Positions 16,103-23,995 of a stretch of DNA of 64,000 nt are shown here, one piece after another. Positions within the stretch are counted from its first letter, which is position 1, and each line of letters starts with the position of its first letter. Location: contig NZ_CANMBY010000001.1 of assembly GCF_947496195.1 (NCBI RefSeq), positions 682,001 to 746,000 of the forward strand. Direction: 5' to 3'. Both the position numbers and the translations under genes were made by a program. A model generated the notes under the pieces. The model saw only the letters and a list, made by a program, of their open reading frames with translations. It was not told where the DNA came from and made no database searches. The stretch comes from an uncultured Polaribacter sp. GTDB taxonomy: Bacteria; Bacteroidota; Bacteroidia; Flavobacteriales; Flavobacteriaceae.

Positions 16103-17215
16103 ATGAACTACAGTTACTGGGAATTAAAAGAGTGGTTTACAGATATTGACTTCACAATTGTTGGAAGTGGAATTGTAGGTCTAAATTGTGCCATTACTTT
16201 AAAAAAAAATCACCCAAAAGCAAAAATTCTTATTCTTGAAAAAGGAATGTTACCTCAAGGAGCATCTACTAAAAATGCTGGTTTTGCCTGTTTTGGAAGT
16301 CTTTCAGAAATTATAGATGATTTAAATTCTCATACAGAAGAAGAAGTTTTTCATTTGGTACAAAAACGTTGGGAAGGGCTACAATTATTACGAAAAAATT
16401 TAGGAGATACTGCTATAGATTTTCAACAAAACAAAGGTTTCGAATTGTTTGATTCTGCATCTTTTTTTGAAGAGTGTATTTCCAAAAAAAATGAAATTAA
16501 TCAATTATTACAACCCATTTTTAATGATAATGTATTTTCAATTTCTGAAAACAAATTTGGGTTTCTAAAAGTACATGAGCAATATGCTGTTAATAATTTT
16601 GAAGGTCAAATAGATACAGGTAAAATGGCTGCTCAATTGTTATTAAAAGCGCAAAAATTAGGAATTAAAATTTTAAATAATATAACTCTAGAAGCACATC
16701 AAGAATCTAGTAATAAAGTTTATTTAAAAACCAACAGATCAGATTTTTATTCTAAAAAATTGCTAATTGCTACAAACGGATTTTCTAGAGAATTAATTCC
16801 AGAAAAAGTACAGCCAGCAAGAGCTCAAGTATTAATTACAAAACCCATTAAAAACTTACATATAAAAGGTACTTTTCATTTAGATAAAGGGTATTATTAT
16901 TTTAGAAATATAGACAACAGAATTTTATTTGGTGGAGGTAGAAATTTAGATTTTGAAACTGAAAATACTACTGAATTTGGACAAACAGACATCATTCAAA
17001 ATGAACTAGAAAAAATTCTAAGAGAAGTTATTTTACCAAATACAACATTTGAAATTGAGCATAGATGGAGTGGAATAATGGGGGTAGGAAATCAGAAAAA
17101 AGCTATTGTAAAACAATTGTCTAACAATGTGTTTTGTGGTGTTCGTTTAGGAGGAATGGGTGTTGCAATTGGAAGTTTAATAGGTAAAGAATTAGCTGAA
17201 TTGGTAGATGAATAG
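16103..17215 (+). CDS. DAO-type FAD-dependent oxidoreductase
   Basis: The 370-aa protein has an early FAD Rossmann motif (DFTIVGSGIVGLNCAITL, with ILEKG as the ribose-binding acid) and a DAO-fold core. The motif GASTKNAGFACFG is typical of glycine/D-amino-acid oxidase relatives, and the late HRWSGIMGVGNQKKAIVKQLSNNVFCGVRLGGMG-type FAD contact spans residues about 322-358. The substrate is unknown. It begins directly after the GNAT stop and its 3' end overlaps the next ORF's longer start. It may belong to the biosynthetic run or simply precede it. Confidence 0.85.
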   Translation: MNYSYWELKEWFTDIDFTIVGSGIVGLNCAITLKKNHPKAKILILEKGMLPQGASTKNAGFACFGSLSEIIDDLNSHTEEEVFHLVQKRWEGLQLLRKNLGDTAIDFQQNKGFELFDSASFFEECISKKNEINQLLQPIFNDNVFSISENKFGFLKVHEQYAVNNFEGQIDTGKMAAQLLLKAQKLGIKILNNITLEAHQESSNKVYLKTNRSDFYSKKLLIATNGFSRELIPEKVQPARAQVLITKPIKNLHIKGTFHLDKGYYYFRNIDNRILFGGGRNLDFETENTTEFGQTDIIQNELEKILREVILPNTTFEIEHRWSGIMGVGNQKKAIVKQLSNNVFCGVRLGGMGVAIGSLIGKELAELVDE

Positions 17216-17242
17216 AGATTTCTCGACTACACTCGAAATGAC
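17216..17242. repeat. Dispersed CTCGACTACACTCGA-type repeat
   Basis: ATTTC-T-CGA (17218-17226) pairs with TCGAAAT (17233-17239) around CTACAC, with one bulged T. Such TCGA-flanked short palindromes look like intergenic repeats of flavobacterial genomes. It lies exactly between two otherwise abutting genes and is read through in frame if the upstream ATG (17208) is used. Confidence 0.6.
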
Positions 17243-18368
17243 AAATAAAAAAGAATTTGATATAATTATCATAGGTGGAGGTTTAGCTGGTTTATGCAAT
17301 GCCATTCATCTTTCAAAGTTTGGAAAATCTGTTTTACTAATAGAAAAAAACAGCTATCCAAAGCATAAAGTTTGTGGAGAATACATTTCTAACGAAGTTT
17401 TATCTTATCTAAATTATTTAGACTGTAACCCTTTTGAGTATGGCGCAGTTAAAATTGATAATTTTCAATTATCAACCACAAATAACAAATTGATTTCTGC
17501 AAAATTACCTCTTGGAGGTTTTGGAATTTCTAGATTTACCCTAGACTTTGAGCTTTCTAAAAAAGCAATAACAAATGGAGTTGTAATTCTTCAAGATTCT
17601 GTATTAAACATTAATTTTAATGACGAGCAATTTAAAGTTGCAACCAAAGAAAATAATACTTTTACTTCAATAATTGCTATTGGTTCTTTTGGGAAAAGAT
17701 CAACTTTAGATGTTCAGTTAAACAGAAAGTTTATTCAAAAAAAATCTCCTTATTTAGGCATTAAACTTCATGTAAAAGGCATTCATCAAAAAGATATTGT
17801 AGCGCTTCATAATTTTAAAGGTGGTTATTGTGGGGTTTCTAAAGTAGAAAATGATGTCATTAATTTATGCTATATAACTAGTTATGCATCTTTTAAAAAA
17901 TTTAAAAATATAGACGATTTTCAAGATCATATTGTTTTTAAAAACCATTTTTTAAAAGAGATTTTTGAAAATGCAACACCATTATTTGAAAAACCATTAA
18001 CTATTAGTCAAATTTCATTTGAATCAAAAGAATTGGTTCAAAATCATTTAATTTTTTGTGGTGATGCTGCAGGTATGATTCATCCTTTGTGTGGCAATGG
18101 AATGAGTATGGCTATACAATCAGCACAAATAGCATCTCCCTTAATCATCGATTTTTTAAATGGTAATATTAATAGAAATCAGTTAGAAAAAAGTTATATT
18201 TCAAAATGGAATAAAGAATTTAAATGGAGGTTAAAAGCAGGTCATTTTATTGCTGCTTTGTTTCGAAAAGATTGGATTGCAAATGTTTTATTAAGAGTCA
18301 TTCAGAAACTTCCTTTTTTATTACCTATTATTATTAAACAAACTCATGGTAAACCCATAAAAATGTAA
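17238..18368 (+). CDS. PHBH-fold FAD-dependent monooxygenase or reductase
   Basis: The N-terminus carries the dinucleotide motif IIIIGGGLAGLCNAIHL, then EKNSYPKHKVCGEYIS. The second FAD motif is FCGDAAGMIHPLCGNGMSM, the GD-motif of the PHBH group (aromatic hydroxylases, geranylgeranyl reductases, flavin halogenases). Next to a methyltransferase and a type III PKS, an aromatic hydroxylase acting on the PKS product is the likeliest role (inference). I prefer ATG 17238 to 17208, because the ten extra residues are encoded by the repeat. The stop overlaps the next ATG (TAATG). Confidence 0.86.
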   Translation: MTNKKEFDIIIIGGGLAGLCNAIHLSKFGKSVLLIEKNSYPKHKVCGEYISNEVLSYLNYLDCNPFEYGAVKIDNFQLSTTNNKLISAKLPLGGFGISRFTLDFELSKKAITNGVVILQDSVLNINFNDEQFKVATKENNTFTSIIAIGSFGKRSTLDVQLNRKFIQKKSPYLGIKLHVKGIHQKDIVALHNFKGGYCGVSKVENDVINLCYITSYASFKKFKNIDDFQDHIVFKNHFLKEIFENATPLFEKPLTISQISFESKELVQNHLIFCGDAAGMIHPLCGNGMSMAIQSAQIASPLIIDFLNGNINRNQLEKSYISKWNKEFKWRLKAGHFIAALFRKDWIANVLLRVIQKLPFLLPIIIKQTHGKPIKM

Positions 18369-19078
18369 TGGCTTTTTTAGTAAACACAAAACAAAGAACA
18401 GACAAAGAAGAAATCATGGACGATTTTTCTATTGGAGGTGATTTGTTGCGAGATACTTTAGATAAATTAGAAAATATAAATCGTTGGCTAGGAGGTAATA
18501 AGGTAACTTTAAATGGGTTAAAAACGATTCTAAAAAATTACTCTAAAACCGAAGAAATTACAATAATAGATATTGGCTGTGGTCATGGAGATATTTTAAG
18601 AGACATCGCAAAATTTGGCAGAAAGTATAAGTATAAATTCAACTTAATTGGTATAGATGCAAACCCAACAGCTATACAATATGCAAACGAATTATCTGTA
18701 AATTACCCAGAATTGAGTTTTAAAACAGAAGATATTTTCTCTGAAGATTTTAAAAACAGAAAAGTAGATATTATTATAGCCACACTGTTTTTGCATCATT
18801 TTAAAGAAGAAGAATTGACCTCTTTTTTAAAACAATCTTTAAAACAAATAAATATTGGCATTGTAGTAAACGATTTACATAGACATAGATTAGCTTATTA
18901 TTTATTCCTTTTATTATCTATTTTTATAAAAAATAAAATGATTATTGAAGATGGTTTAACTTCTGTTTTAAGAGGATTTAAAAGAAAAGAATTAGAGTTA
19001 CTATCAAAAAAAATAAATGTAAAACCACAAATTTCATGGAAATGGGCATTCCGATTTTTATGGATAATTAAAAAATAA
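18368..19078 (+). CDS. SAM-dependent methyltransferase
   Basis: This is a class I methyltransferase of 236 aa. The SAM-binding motif I is IIDIGCGHGDILRDIA (residues about 66-81), with the acid after strand 2 in LIGIDANPTAIQYA and motif III/IV at VDIIIATLFLHHF. A C-terminal hydrophobic stretch (LAYYLFLLLSIFIKNKM) may give membrane contact, as in quinone- or polyketide-modifying enzymes. It overlaps the flavoprotein stop by 1 nt and ends 1 nt before the type III PKS. A role in C- or O-methylating the PKS product is inferred from that position. Confidence 0.87.
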   Translation: MAFLVNTKQRTDKEEIMDDFSIGGDLLRDTLDKLENINRWLGGNKVTLNGLKTILKNYSKTEEITIIDIGCGHGDILRDIAKFGRKYKYKFNLIGIDANPTAIQYANELSVNYPELSFKTEDIFSEDFKNRKVDIIIATLFLHHFKEEELTSFLKQSLKQINIGIVVNDLHRHRLAYYLFLLLSIFIKNKMIIEDGLTSVLRGFKRKELELLSKKINVKPQISWKWAFRFLWIIKK

Positions 19079-20131
19079 ATGGCAGTAAAAATAACAGCAG
19101 TAGCCAAACAACTACCTAAATATTACAAAGAAACAAAAGAGATCATTCCTTTTGTAAAGCTTTGGATGCAAGACCAAGAGTCTCGATTTCAAAGAAAAGT
19201 AATTAAATTGTTTGAAGGAGCAGGAGTTGATAAACGCTACTCAATTATGGATCCTGTAGAAGTTTTTACAGCCACATCTTTTGAAGAAAAAAACAACATT
19301 TATAAAAGAGAGGTTATTCAGTTAGCAGAACAATCTTTAAAAAAATCACTACAAAAAGCCAATTTAAAACCCACAGATTTAGATTACATTATTACTGTGA
19401 GTTGTACAGGTATCATGATTCCTTCTGTAGATGCTTATCTTATTAATTCTTTAGGGATGAAGCAAGATATTGTACGCTTACCAGTCACAGAAATGGGTTG
19501 TGCAGCTGGTGTTTCAGGTATTATTTATGCAAAGAATTTTTTAAAGGCAAACCCAAATAAAAGAGCAGCAGTTGTTGCAGTAGAAGCACCAACAGCCACA
19601 TTTCAATTAAATGATTTTTCGATGACAAATATTGTAAGTGCAGCAATTTTTGGTGATGGTGCTTCATCAGTAATTTTATCTTCTTTTGATGATGATAAAG
19701 GTCCAACAATCATTGATGAAGAAATGTATCATTTTTTTGATGCTACACACATGATGGGTTTTAATTTAGTAAACTCGGGCTTACAAATGATTTTAGACAA
19801 AGAAGTGCCTCAAAAAATAGCAGATCATTTTCCAGCGATTATTCATCCTTTTTTAGCACAAAATAAGCTAACTATAGAAGATATAAATCATTTAATATTT
19901 CATCCTGGAGGAAAAAAAATAGTACAAACAGTAGAAGATTTATTTGGTAAATTAGGTAAAAATATAAACGATACAAAAGAGGTTTTACGTTTGTATGGTA
20001 ATATGTCTAGTGCTACTGTATTGTATGTTTTAGAACGTTTTATAGACAGAAACCCAACAAAAGGAGAAAAAGGAATTATGTTAAGTTTTGGACCTGGGTT
20101 TTCTGCGCAAAGAATTTTGTTAGAATGGTAA
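19079..20131 (+). CDS. Type III polyketide synthase (chalcone/alkylresorcinol synthase family)
   Basis: The 350-aa enzyme has the complete type III PKS triad: Cys141 in TEMGCAAG, His275 in LIFHPGGKK and Asn308 in YGNMSSAT. The CHS-type active-site loop is SFGPGFSAQ (residues about 336-344). Such homodimers extend an acyl starter with malonyl-CoA and cyclise it to resorcinols, pyrones or phloroglucinols without an ACP on the growing chain. The neighbouring ACP, ketosynthase, dehydratase and enoyl reductase suggest a dedicated fatty-acyl starter. The flanking methyltransferase and flavoprotein match the PKS-methyltransferase-hydroxylase trio of the Streptomyces griseus srs operon. Product unknown. 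Confidence 0.93.
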   Translation: MAVKITAVAKQLPKYYKETKEIIPFVKLWMQDQESRFQRKVIKLFEGAGVDKRYSIMDPVEVFTATSFEEKNNIYKREVIQLAEQSLKKSLQKANLKPTDLDYIITVSCTGIMIPSVDAYLINSLGMKQDIVRLPVTEMGCAAGVSGIIYAKNFLKANPNKRAAVVAVEAPTATFQLNDFSMTNIVSAAIFGDGASSVILSSFDDDKGPTIIDEEMYHFFDATHMMGFNLVNSGLQMILDKEVPQKIADHFPAIIHPFLAQNKLTIEDINHLIFHPGGKKIVQTVEDLFGKLGKNINDTKEVLRLYGNMSSATVLYVLERFIDRNPTKGEKGIMLSFGPGFSAQRILLEW

Positions 20132-20140
20132 CAACTTGTT

Positions 20141-20168
20141 GTTATGCTGAATTTATTTCAGCATCTTT
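20141..20168. repeat. Dispersed hairpin element, copy 2
   Basis: ATGCTGAA (20144-20151) and TTCAGCAT (20157-20164) form an 8-bp stem with a 5-nt loop in the same frame as the copy at 15611-15640. The third base pair changes from T-A to G-C on both arms, so pairing is kept. It fills the only sizeable gap (48 bp) inside the biosynthetic run. Confidence 0.75.
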
Positions 20169-20179
20169 AAGATATAGAA

Positions 20180-20977
20180 ATGAGTAAAGAGTTTAAAAAT
20201 AAAAATGAATGGGCAATCATTCTAGGAGGTTCATCTGGCTTAGGTTTAGCAACTGCAAAAAAATTGGCTAAACACGGTTTAAATATTTGTATCATCCACA
20301 GAAATTCTAGAGTTCAATTACCTCAAATAGAAATTGAGTTTAATAAGATAAAAAAACAGAATATCGATTTTTTAAGTTTCAATATCGATGCTGTAAATGC
20401 TGAAAAAAGAAAGCAAACTATTGATGCGATCTCAGAAAAATTTAGAGACAAACATAAGATAAAAGTAGTGGTACATTCTATTGCAAAAGGCAATTTAAAA
20501 CCTATGGTTTCAGACAAAAATCAAACCTTAAAAAATGATGATTTTCAACTTACCATAAATGCAATGGCTATTTCTTTATACGATTGGTTTACAGATTTAT
20601 TTGAAGCAAATTTATTTTCAAATGATACAAGAATCATCAGTTTTACAAGCGAAGGCAATACTAAACCTTGGGAAAATTATGCTGCTGTTTCTGCTGCAAA
20701 AGTTACTTTAGAAGCTATTACAAGAAGCATTGCTTTAGAATTTGCAAAATTCGGAGTTAAAGCAAATTGCATTCAAGCAGGGGTAACCAATACAGATTCT
20801 CTTAATAGAATTCCGAATGCAGATGAAATAAAAACGCACACTTTACAAAGAAACCCATTTAACAGATTAACAACTCCAGAAGATGTTGCAAATGCTGCTT
20901 ATTTATTATGTAAAGAAGAAGCTTCTTGGATAAATGGAACTATTTTAAAAGTAGATGGAGGAGAAAGTTTACAGTAA
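20180..20977 (+). CDS. FabL-like enoyl-ACP reductase (SDR family)
   Basis: The 265-aa protein has an N-terminal SDR motif GGSSGLGLATAKKLA. Its active site is ENYAAVSAAKVTLEA, with Tyr167 and Lys174 separated by six residues. This YX6K spacing is that of enoyl-ACP reductases (FabI/FabL), not the YX3K of ketoreductases. The flanks (ITRSIALEF, TDSLNRIPN, NPFNRLTTPEDVANA, INGTILKVDGG) closely follow Bacillus FabL as I recall it. It would reduce enoyl-ACP to saturated acyl-ACP. The next gene starts directly after the stop. Confidence 0.82.
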   Translation: MSKEFKNKNEWAIILGGSSGLGLATAKKLAKHGLNICIIHRNSRVQLPQIEIEFNKIKKQNIDFLSFNIDAVNAEKRKQTIDAISEKFRDKHKIKVVVHSIAKGNLKPMVSDKNQTLKNDDFQLTINAMAISLYDWFTDLFEANLFSNDTRIISFTSEGNTKPWENYAAVSAAKVTLEAITRSIALEFAKFGVKANCIQAGVTNTDSLNRIPNADEIKTHTLQRNPFNRLTTPEDVANAAYLLCKEEASWINGTILKVDGGESLQ

Positions 20978-21427
20978 ATGAATACAGAAGAAATCATAGC
21001 ACTATTACCTTATCAAAAGCCTTTTTTGTTTGTAGATGAAATAACTTCAATCACAAAAAACCAGGTTTCAGGAAACTACACATTTCAAGAAAATGAGTTT
21101 TATTATCAAGGGCATTTTAAAGATAACCCTATAACTCCAGGTGTAATTCTTACAGAAGCTATGGCTCAAATTGGTGTGGTTTGTTTAGGTGTTTTTTTAC
21201 TAAAGGATCAAATTTCTACTCATAATAAACCACAAATTGCTTTAACTTCTCATCAAATAGATTTCTTTTTACCAGTGTTACCAAATGAAAAAGTAACAGT
21301 GGTCTCAGAAAAAATCTATTTTAGATTTAACAAACTAAAATGTGCTGTAAAGATGATGAATACTAAAAACGAATTAGTTTGTAGAGGTGAAATTTCAGGA
21401 ATGATAATACCTAACAATAATGAGTAG
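20978..21427 (+). CDS. 3-hydroxyacyl-ACP dehydratase (FabZ-like hotdog)
   Basis: The 149-aa single hotdog protein has the catalytic signature YYQGHFKDNPITPGVILTEAMAQIG, with His46 and Glu60 in the FabZ arrangement (GHFxxxPxxPGVxxxEA). It dehydrates 3-hydroxyacyl-ACP to the trans-2-enoyl form. It is longer and more divergent than housekeeping FabZ, as expected for a pathway-specific copy. It abuts the FabL-like gene and overlaps the ketosynthase gene by 8 nt. Confidence 0.9.
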   Translation: MNTEEIIALLPYQKPFLFVDEITSITKNQVSGNYTFQENEFYYQGHFKDNPITPGVILTEAMAQIGVVCLGVFLLKDQISTHNKPQIALTSHQIDFFLPVLPNEKVTVVSEKIYFRFNKLKCAVKMMNTKNELVCRGEISGMIIPNNNE

Positions 21428-22703
21428 AGTTGTAATTACAGGATTGGGAGTTGTTGCTCCAAATGGAGTAGGTTTACAAGCGTTTTCTGAAGCTATTCAA
21501 AAAGGAAAATCAGGTATTACTTTTCATCAAGAGTTAAAAGACAAAGGTTTTTCTTGTTGTATAGGAGGAATTCCAGAGGTGTCTGAAGAAAAAATTAGTC
21601 AATATTTAACGCCTTTACAATTAAGAGGATTTCATAGTACATCTATTTTATATGGAATAATTTCTGGCATTGATGCTTGGAAAGATGCAGGTTTTTCTGT
21701 GGATGAAAATTCAATTTTAGATTACGATACAGGAATCATTTTTGGAACAGGAACTTCAGGAATTGAAAAATTTAGAGAATCTATTTATAAGATAGATGAC
21801 CATAAAGTTAGACGTTTAGGAAGCACTTCAGTTGTACAAACGATGGCAAGTGGAATTTCTGCATATTTAGGAGGAATATTAGGTTTTGGTAATCAAATTA
21901 CAACCAATTCTTCTGCATGTACAACAGGTACAGAAGCTTTGTTAATGGGTTTTGAAAGAATAAAATCTGGCAAAGCAAAACGAATGTTAGTAGGTAGTTC
22001 TTCTGATAGTAGTTTGTATTCATGGGGTGGTTTTGATGCAATGAGAGTTATGACTTATAAGCATAATGAATCTCCAGAAAAAGGGTCTAGACCTATGAGC
22101 GAAACTGCTTCTGGTTTTGTTCCTGGAAGTGGAGGAGGAGCTTTAGTATTAGAATCTTTAGAAAGTGCTTTAGATAGAAATGCCACTATTTATGCAGAGG
22201 TTTTAGGAGGTAATGTAAATTCTGGAGGTCAAAGAAATGGAGGGTCTTTAACAGCCCCAAATGCTGAAGCTGTTCAAAAATGTATTATAGATGCATTAGT
22301 GGATGCTAATATAAAAGGTTCAGAAATAGATGCCATTAATGGACATTTAACAGCAACATCAAAAGACAGTTTAGAAATTGAAAATTGGACAAAGGCTTTG
22401 AGTTTACAGGGGCATAATTTTCCTTTGATTAATTCATTAAAATCACAAATAGGTCATTGTTTAGCAGCATCTGGAGCTATAGAATCTGTAGCATCAGTTT
22501 TACAAATTAAACAGCAATTTATCTTTCCAAACATTAATTGTGAAGATATACATCCAGAAATTTTAGCATTAATTTCAAAAGATAAAATTCCAACAAAGAG
22601 AGTAGAGAAAAATATCAAAATTGTGGCAAAAGCAAGTTTTGGTTTTGGTGATGTTAATGCTTGTGTTATCTTTAAGAAATATTCCTTAAAAAAAGATGAA
22701 TAG
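21420..22703 (+). CDS. Beta-ketoacyl-ACP synthase (FabF-like)
   Basis: This 427-aa condensing enzyme has a complete Cys-His-His triad: Cys167 in TTNSSACTTGTEA, His309 in INGHLTATSKDSLEIE and His346 in SLKSQIGHCLAASGAIE. It therefore should elongate acyl-ACP, not act as a chain-length factor. The motif around His309 (NGHLTATS) departs from the usual NAHGTST, a sign of a specialised clade. It overlaps its neighbours on both sides (8 nt each), showing tight translational coupling with the dehydratase and the ACP. Confidence 0.92.
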   Translation: MSRVVITGLGVVAPNGVGLQAFSEAIQKGKSGITFHQELKDKGFSCCIGGIPEVSEEKISQYLTPLQLRGFHSTSILYGIISGIDAWKDAGFSVDENSILDYDTGIIFGTGTSGIEKFRESIYKIDDHKVRRLGSTSVVQTMASGISAYLGGILGFGNQITTNSSACTTGTEALLMGFERIKSGKAKRMLVGSSSDSSLYSWGGFDAMRVMTYKHNESPEKGSRPMSETASGFVPGSGGGALVLESLESALDRNATIYAEVLGGNVNSGGQRNGGSLTAPNAEAVQKCIIDALVDANIKGSEIDAINGHLTATSKDSLEIENWTKALSLQGHNFPLINSLKSQIGHCLAASGAIESVASVLQIKQQFIFPNINCEDIHPEILALISKDKIPTKRVEKNIKIVAKASFGFGDVNACVIFKKYSLKKDE

Positions 22704-22944
22704 AGAAGAACTAATTAGCAAATTAAAAGTAATTGTAAAGCCATATATTCAAGATGAAGAAGCTTTCAATAACTTAACAGAAGACACTGATTTTATTAAT
22801 GATTTAAAAATAAACTCAGCCAATTTAGTAGATGTGGTATTAGATGTAGAAGACGAATTTGATATAGAAATTGACAACGATTCTATGGAAAAAATGCTAT
22901 CTGTAAAAGCTGCAATGGAAATTATTGAAGCAAAACTCGCTTAA
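22696..22944 (+). CDS. Acyl carrier protein
   Basis: The 82-aa acidic protein has the four-helix ACP layout. The phosphopantetheine attachment site is Ser41 in DLKINSANLVDVVLDVEDEF; the usual DSL is NSA here, which marks it as a pathway-specific carrier. It should carry the growing acyl chain for the adjacent KS, DH and ER. Its dedicated phosphopantetheinyl transferase is the next gene, 2 bp away. Confidence 0.9.
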   Translation: MNREELISKLKVIVKPYIQDEEAFNNLTEDTDFINDLKINSANLVDVVLDVEDEFDIEIDNDSMEKMLSVKAAMEIIEAKLA

Positions 22945-22946
22945 TA

Positions 22947-23522
22947 ATGGTTGGTAATGACATTGTTGATTTAAACCTCGCTTCTAAAGAAAGTAATTGG
23001 CAGAGAAAGGGGTTTTTAGACAAGCAGTTCACAACAAAAGAAAGAAGAGAAATTTTAGCTGCAGAAAATCCTTTTTTAAAAGTTTGGTTGTTTTGGTCTA
23101 TGAAAGAAGCAGCTTATAAGTGTTATACTCAAAAGTTTGAAAAAAGGTTTTTTGCTCCACAAAAATTTGAATGTAGCCTAACTTCAGAAGATACAGGAGT
23201 TGTAATTTTTAAAGAATTACCATTTTATACTTCAAGTGATTTAACTACATTTTACATTCATACAACTGCAGAAGATATTTTCATAGAGAATAATTCTGAA
23301 ATAAGAATGTATGCAGGTATAGGAAACCCAAACTTTGTTGCTAAATACTTAAAAAAAAGGCTTGAAGAAAAAACAGGAATTTTGGCACAAGAAATTGTAA
23401 AAAGAAAAACAAATATTGGTGCTCCTCAATTTTATCAAAAAGAAAAATTACTAACAAAATCTTGCTCAATTTCTCATCATGGAAACTATGGAGCATATGT
23501 ATTTATGTTGAATGAATATTAA
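22947..23522 (+). CDS. 4'-phosphopantetheinyl transferase
   Basis: The 191-aa protein has both conserved PPTase motifs: VGNDIVDL at the N-terminus (metal-binding Asp) and WSMKEAAYKCY (WxxKEAxxK) in the middle. It moves the phosphopantetheine arm of CoA to an ACP serine. Position directly after the ACP gene implies that ACP is its target. The last codons overlap the next gene by 11 nt. Confidence 0.92.
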   Translation: MVGNDIVDLNLASKESNWQRKGFLDKQFTTKERREILAAENPFLKVWLFWSMKEAAYKCYTQKFEKRFFAPQKFECSLTSEDTGVVIFKELPFYTSSDLTTFYIHTTAEDIFIENNSEIRMYAGIGNPNFVAKYLKKRLEEKTGILAQEIVKRKTNIGAPQFYQKEKLLTKSCSISHHGNYGAYVFMLNEY

Positions 23523-23961
23523 AGAAGAACTACTAAAAAAATGTCACCAATTTGTAAATAATCGTTTACAAAACATTGAGGAAACTATTTCTTCTAATCA
23601 GACTGCTTTGCAATCAGAAACAAAAAGTTCTGCAGGAGATAAACACGAAACAGGTAGAGCTATGTTGCAATTAGAAATGGAAAAAGCAGGTCAACAATTA
23701 GCTAATACTCAACAAATGAAAGAAACTTTAGCAAAAATTGATGTATTAAAAAAATCAACAAATGCTCATTTAGGAAGCCTTGTAAAAACAAATACAGGAA
23801 ATTATTTTCTATCTGTTTCTGCAGGACAATTGAAAGTAGATAATGAATTATATTTTGCAGTTTCACTATCTTCTCCTATTGGTAAATTGTTATTAGGAAA
23901 ATCAGTAAATGAGCAAGTTATGTTTAACTCAAAAAATATAAAATTGTTATCTATAAAATAA
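23512..23961 (+). CDS. GreA/GreB-like protein
   Basis: The first half (residues about 1-80) is a helical coiled-coil-like segment with SETKSSAGDKHETGRAMLQLE. The C-terminal half ends in YFAVSLSSPIGKLLLGKSVNEQVMF, the SPIGxxLLGKxxGDxV pattern of GreA/GreB FKBP-like domains. Homologues in flavobacteria are, as I recall, often labelled '3-oxoacyl-ACP synthase', but no ketosynthase feature is present. It may touch RNA polymerase or another partner. The 11-nt overlap with the PPTase gene shows co-translation. Confidence 0.75.
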   Translation: MNIKEELLKKCHQFVNNRLQNIEETISSNQTALQSETKSSAGDKHETGRAMLQLEMEKAGQQLANTQQMKETLAKIDVLKKSTNAHLGSLVKTNTGNYFLSVSAGQLKVDNELYFAVSLSSPIGKLLLGKSVNEQVMFNSKNIKLLSIK

Positions 23962-23966
23962 TTTTG
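23959..23966 (+). promoter_or_regulatory. -7 box (TAATTTTG) of the AraC gene
   Basis: TAATTTTG matches TAnnTTTG, overlaps the stop codon of the GreA-like gene and lies 29 bp before the AraC ATG. The leader holds a CCCCC run at 23988-23992. Confidence 0.55.
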
Positions 23967-23995
23967 TACTTTTATGATGCTTAAACTCCCCCATA

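Noticed and set aside
15611-20168. Insertion sequence or prophage in the biosynthetic region
   Set aside because: No transposase, integrase or phage gene is present; the repeats are under 35 bp.
23512-23961. 3-oxoacyl-ACP synthase
   Set aside because: There is no Cys-His-His or thiolase-fold feature in the 149 residues; the C-terminus is GreA-like.
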